Positions 62,701 through 64,000 of a stretch of DNA of 64,000 bases are shown here, in pieces. The stretch comes from Symbiodinium sp. CCMP2592 (Eukaryota; Sar; Dinophyceae; Suessiales; Symbiodiniaceae). Under the pieces are notes generated by a model. That model was not told the DNA's origin and searched no databases. It worked only from the letters and a program-made list of their open reading frames with translations. The stretch's first letter is position 1. The number at the start of each line of letters is the position of its first letter. Location: contig CAJNDT010005390.1 in assembly GCA_905221615.1 (NCBI GenBank), positions 234,994 to 298,993 of the forward strand. The letters run 5' to 3'. The translations under genes were made by a program, and so were the position numbers.

Positions 62701-64000
62701 AACAAGCAGTCACCTATCGGCTGCAGGCTGCGAATCAGGCCTGGCAAAGACTCCGTGGTGTACTGTGCTCCACCAGGCATCTTGCTCAGACGCATCGTCT
62801 CAGTCTATGGAAATCCACAGTGCTTCCCACGCTGCTCTATGGTATCGCAGCATCTAACCCAGGTGCCAAGGACATACAGCGAATGCAGCACATGATGACC
62901 AAGCAGGTTCGAGCCATCACACGGTCCTTTGCACATCTTCAGAAAGAATCCACACAGGACCTTCTACACAGATGCTCTTTGTCCACCATTTTGGAGCACC
63001 TGCAGAGGGAAGCCGCTGCCTTGCATCGTAGCCTGACTCGCCTGAGCACTGAGACGAGCTTCGTGACCCAAGCCCAGGTGGAATCAGCTCGAGACACTGC
63101 CGCTACACTTCACCTCCAAGTGCAACGCCAATGGCAGGTCCCTCTTGGGGACAAGGAAGGCATCACAGATCCTGCTGTACATCAGTGCCAGGAATGTCAT
63201 CGGGTCTTTACCTCCTTTCGGCTCCTCCGCTCTCACGAGGCTAAGTGGCACGGCCTCAAAACACCTGCTGCTGTCTCGGTGCCTTTTGACAGGTATGCAC
63301 ATGGAACAGAAGGACTCCCAACGTGCAGACACTGTGCCCATCCCTTTCGACAATGGGATGGCCTCGTTAAGCACATTAAACGCAATCGGTGTCAGGTACT
63401 TCGTAGACTTGCCACCCAACCTCCTGCTGCTGCCCCACCCTTGGCTCCGCGTTCTGATGACTCTGATCCCGTACCAGTCCCTGACCCGGTTACTCTGCCA
63501 CCCCAGGATCTGCCTCCGGAGACTCACATCCTGTCAAACGATCAGGCTGCTTTGCCCCCGCCTGCTCCTGTCGATATACCTGAACCCCCTGTCTTGGATG
63601 CTCCCCTGCAGGATAGCTCCACTTCGCCGAGCCACGAGGCTGCTCCTCTATATCAGCAATCTCATGTGCTTGAGACACTAAGTGCCCGCAGGTGGACTGA
63701 CCTCCTTGTGAAACCGGAGACCTACTCGTACCTCCAGCACCACTGCCCGCTGTGTTACCAGTGGCTAGCCACCCCTACCAGCATCAAGTATCATCTCACC
63801 ATGCAGCATCCAGAGTGGAAAGAATGCCAACCTGCGACTCTCAAGCTTCTTACTGGTTTCCGCCGACATACTGTTGTACCATGTCGATACTGTCATCAGC
63901 GAAATATCAACAAAGATCGTCATTGGAAGCAGTGTCATGTTTTGCATATTTGCGCCTTTCTAGCAGTGCACCATGACACTCTGCGCGGATCCCATGGAGC
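59778..64000 (+). CDS. LINE ORF2: AP endonuclease, reverse transcriptase, C2H2 fingers (3' partial)
   Basis: In the same frame as the upstream ORF, directly after its TGA; the first Met is at 60,144. Endonuclease motifs: LLFLSWNAGGL (60,180), IVCVQETHW (60,279), IMLGDFNTQI (60,630-60,659), GASLIDHIIMR (60,822-60,850) and GYHLPLK (60,927) in place of the usual SDH. Reverse transcriptase: NLRPIGLTESSGRA (about 61,826), QFAYLPGRNAAQAI, SLDLSSAFDLMDW (62,094), RGLRQGCKLAPLLW (62,262), YADD (62,394-62,405), GMVINSAKS and YLGIRIS. C-terminal fingers: CQECHRVF...HEAKWH (63,186), CRHCAHPF...HIKRNRC (63,324), CPLCYQWL...HLTMQH (63,748), CRYCHQRN...HWKQCH (63,883). Still open at the window end. The enzyme would nick target DNA and copy its own RNA by target-primed reverse transcription. 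Frame is undamaged over 1407 codons, so the copy is young. Confidence 0.93.

Larger units (their letters stand above)
54264..64000 (+). mobile_element. LINE-type (non-LTR) retrotransposon, 3' end outside window
   Basis: A single reading frame is open from 54,264 to the window end except for one TGA (59,775-59,777). It carries apurinic-endonuclease and reverse-transcriptase motifs in the order of APE-type LINEs, followed by C2H2 fingers. The 5' limit of the element is not known; it may begin in or after the trinucleotide array. The 3' UTR, tail and target duplication lie beyond 64,000. Confidence 0.9.

Noticed and set aside
1..64000. tRNA, rRNA or CRISPR features
   Set aside because: Isolated GGTTCGA-like words were seen but no cloverleaf could be supported by eye; regular spacers are absent from all tandem repeats. 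A tRNAscan or Infernal run would settle it.

Overview
The window looks like nuclear DNA of a dinoflagellate, most likely a Suessiales/Symbiodiniaceae relative. The reasons are: very many interstitial TTTAGGG/CCCTAAA arrays (the telomere word used by dinoflagellates among others); a long LINE-type retrotransposon with C-terminal C2H2 fingers; intron-rich fragments whose protein motifs I recognise from memory as highly amplified dinoflagellate hypothetical families; and low gene density with abundant microsatellites. No rRNA, tRNA, CRISPR or bacterial operon structure was seen. Organism assignment is inference; no search was run.

Layout. 1-14.3 kb: telomere-like arrays in both orientations, short palindromic elements, microsatellites, and a 204-bp tandem array (10.75-11.75 kb) flanked by two copies of a ~209-bp direct repeat. 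14.36-26.1 kb: a minus-strand series of exons and broken exons. The upstream part (26.1-21.5 kb) carries an N-terminal helical region, an RGG-rich exon and three motifs like those of C5-cytosine methyltransferases. The downstream part (19.9-14.4 kb) carries Ser/Pro/Glu-rich and basic exons and ends in a 526-codon exon with a possible DDE-transposase-like layout. Several frameshifts suggest a decaying copy. 26.9-37.5 kb: repeats, a G-rich duplicated tract and one small coding fragment. 37.55-39.3 kb: two minus-strand reading frames that look real. 39.37-41.78 kb: an AGT microsatellite followed by a hairpin-rich minisatellite with a ~450-480 bp higher-order period. 41.8-49.6 kb: telomere-like arrays and palindromes.

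49,721-51,538 is the most distinctive object. It is a 1.8-kb AT-rich insert with ~385-bp terminal inverted repeats that begin AGCAAGC, flanked by a 5-6 bp direct repeat (TAAGG/TTAAGG), and carrying an intact 129-aa reading frame plus a broken zinc-ribbon gene. Its base composition and codons are unlike everything around it. Its structure recalls Maverick/Polinton-type or virophage-like DNA elements reduced to a small non-autonomous form, but it has no recognisable polymerase, integrase or capsid gene, so the family is unknown.

53.3-54.2 kb holds telomere-like and trinucleotide repeats. From about 54.3 kb to the window end runs a LINE on the plus strand: a continuous frame (54,264-59,777) with KOW-like, WW-like and Cys/His-rich segments, a TGA at 59,775-59,777, and then in the same frame an apurinic-endonuclease-like domain, reverse transcriptase (YADD) and C2H2 fingers, still open at 64,000.

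Across the non-coding parts at least ten families of short (about 80-125 bp) near-perfect palindromes occur, several in two or more copies many kilobases apart. This palindrome population and the AT-rich TIR element are the two observations most worth following.
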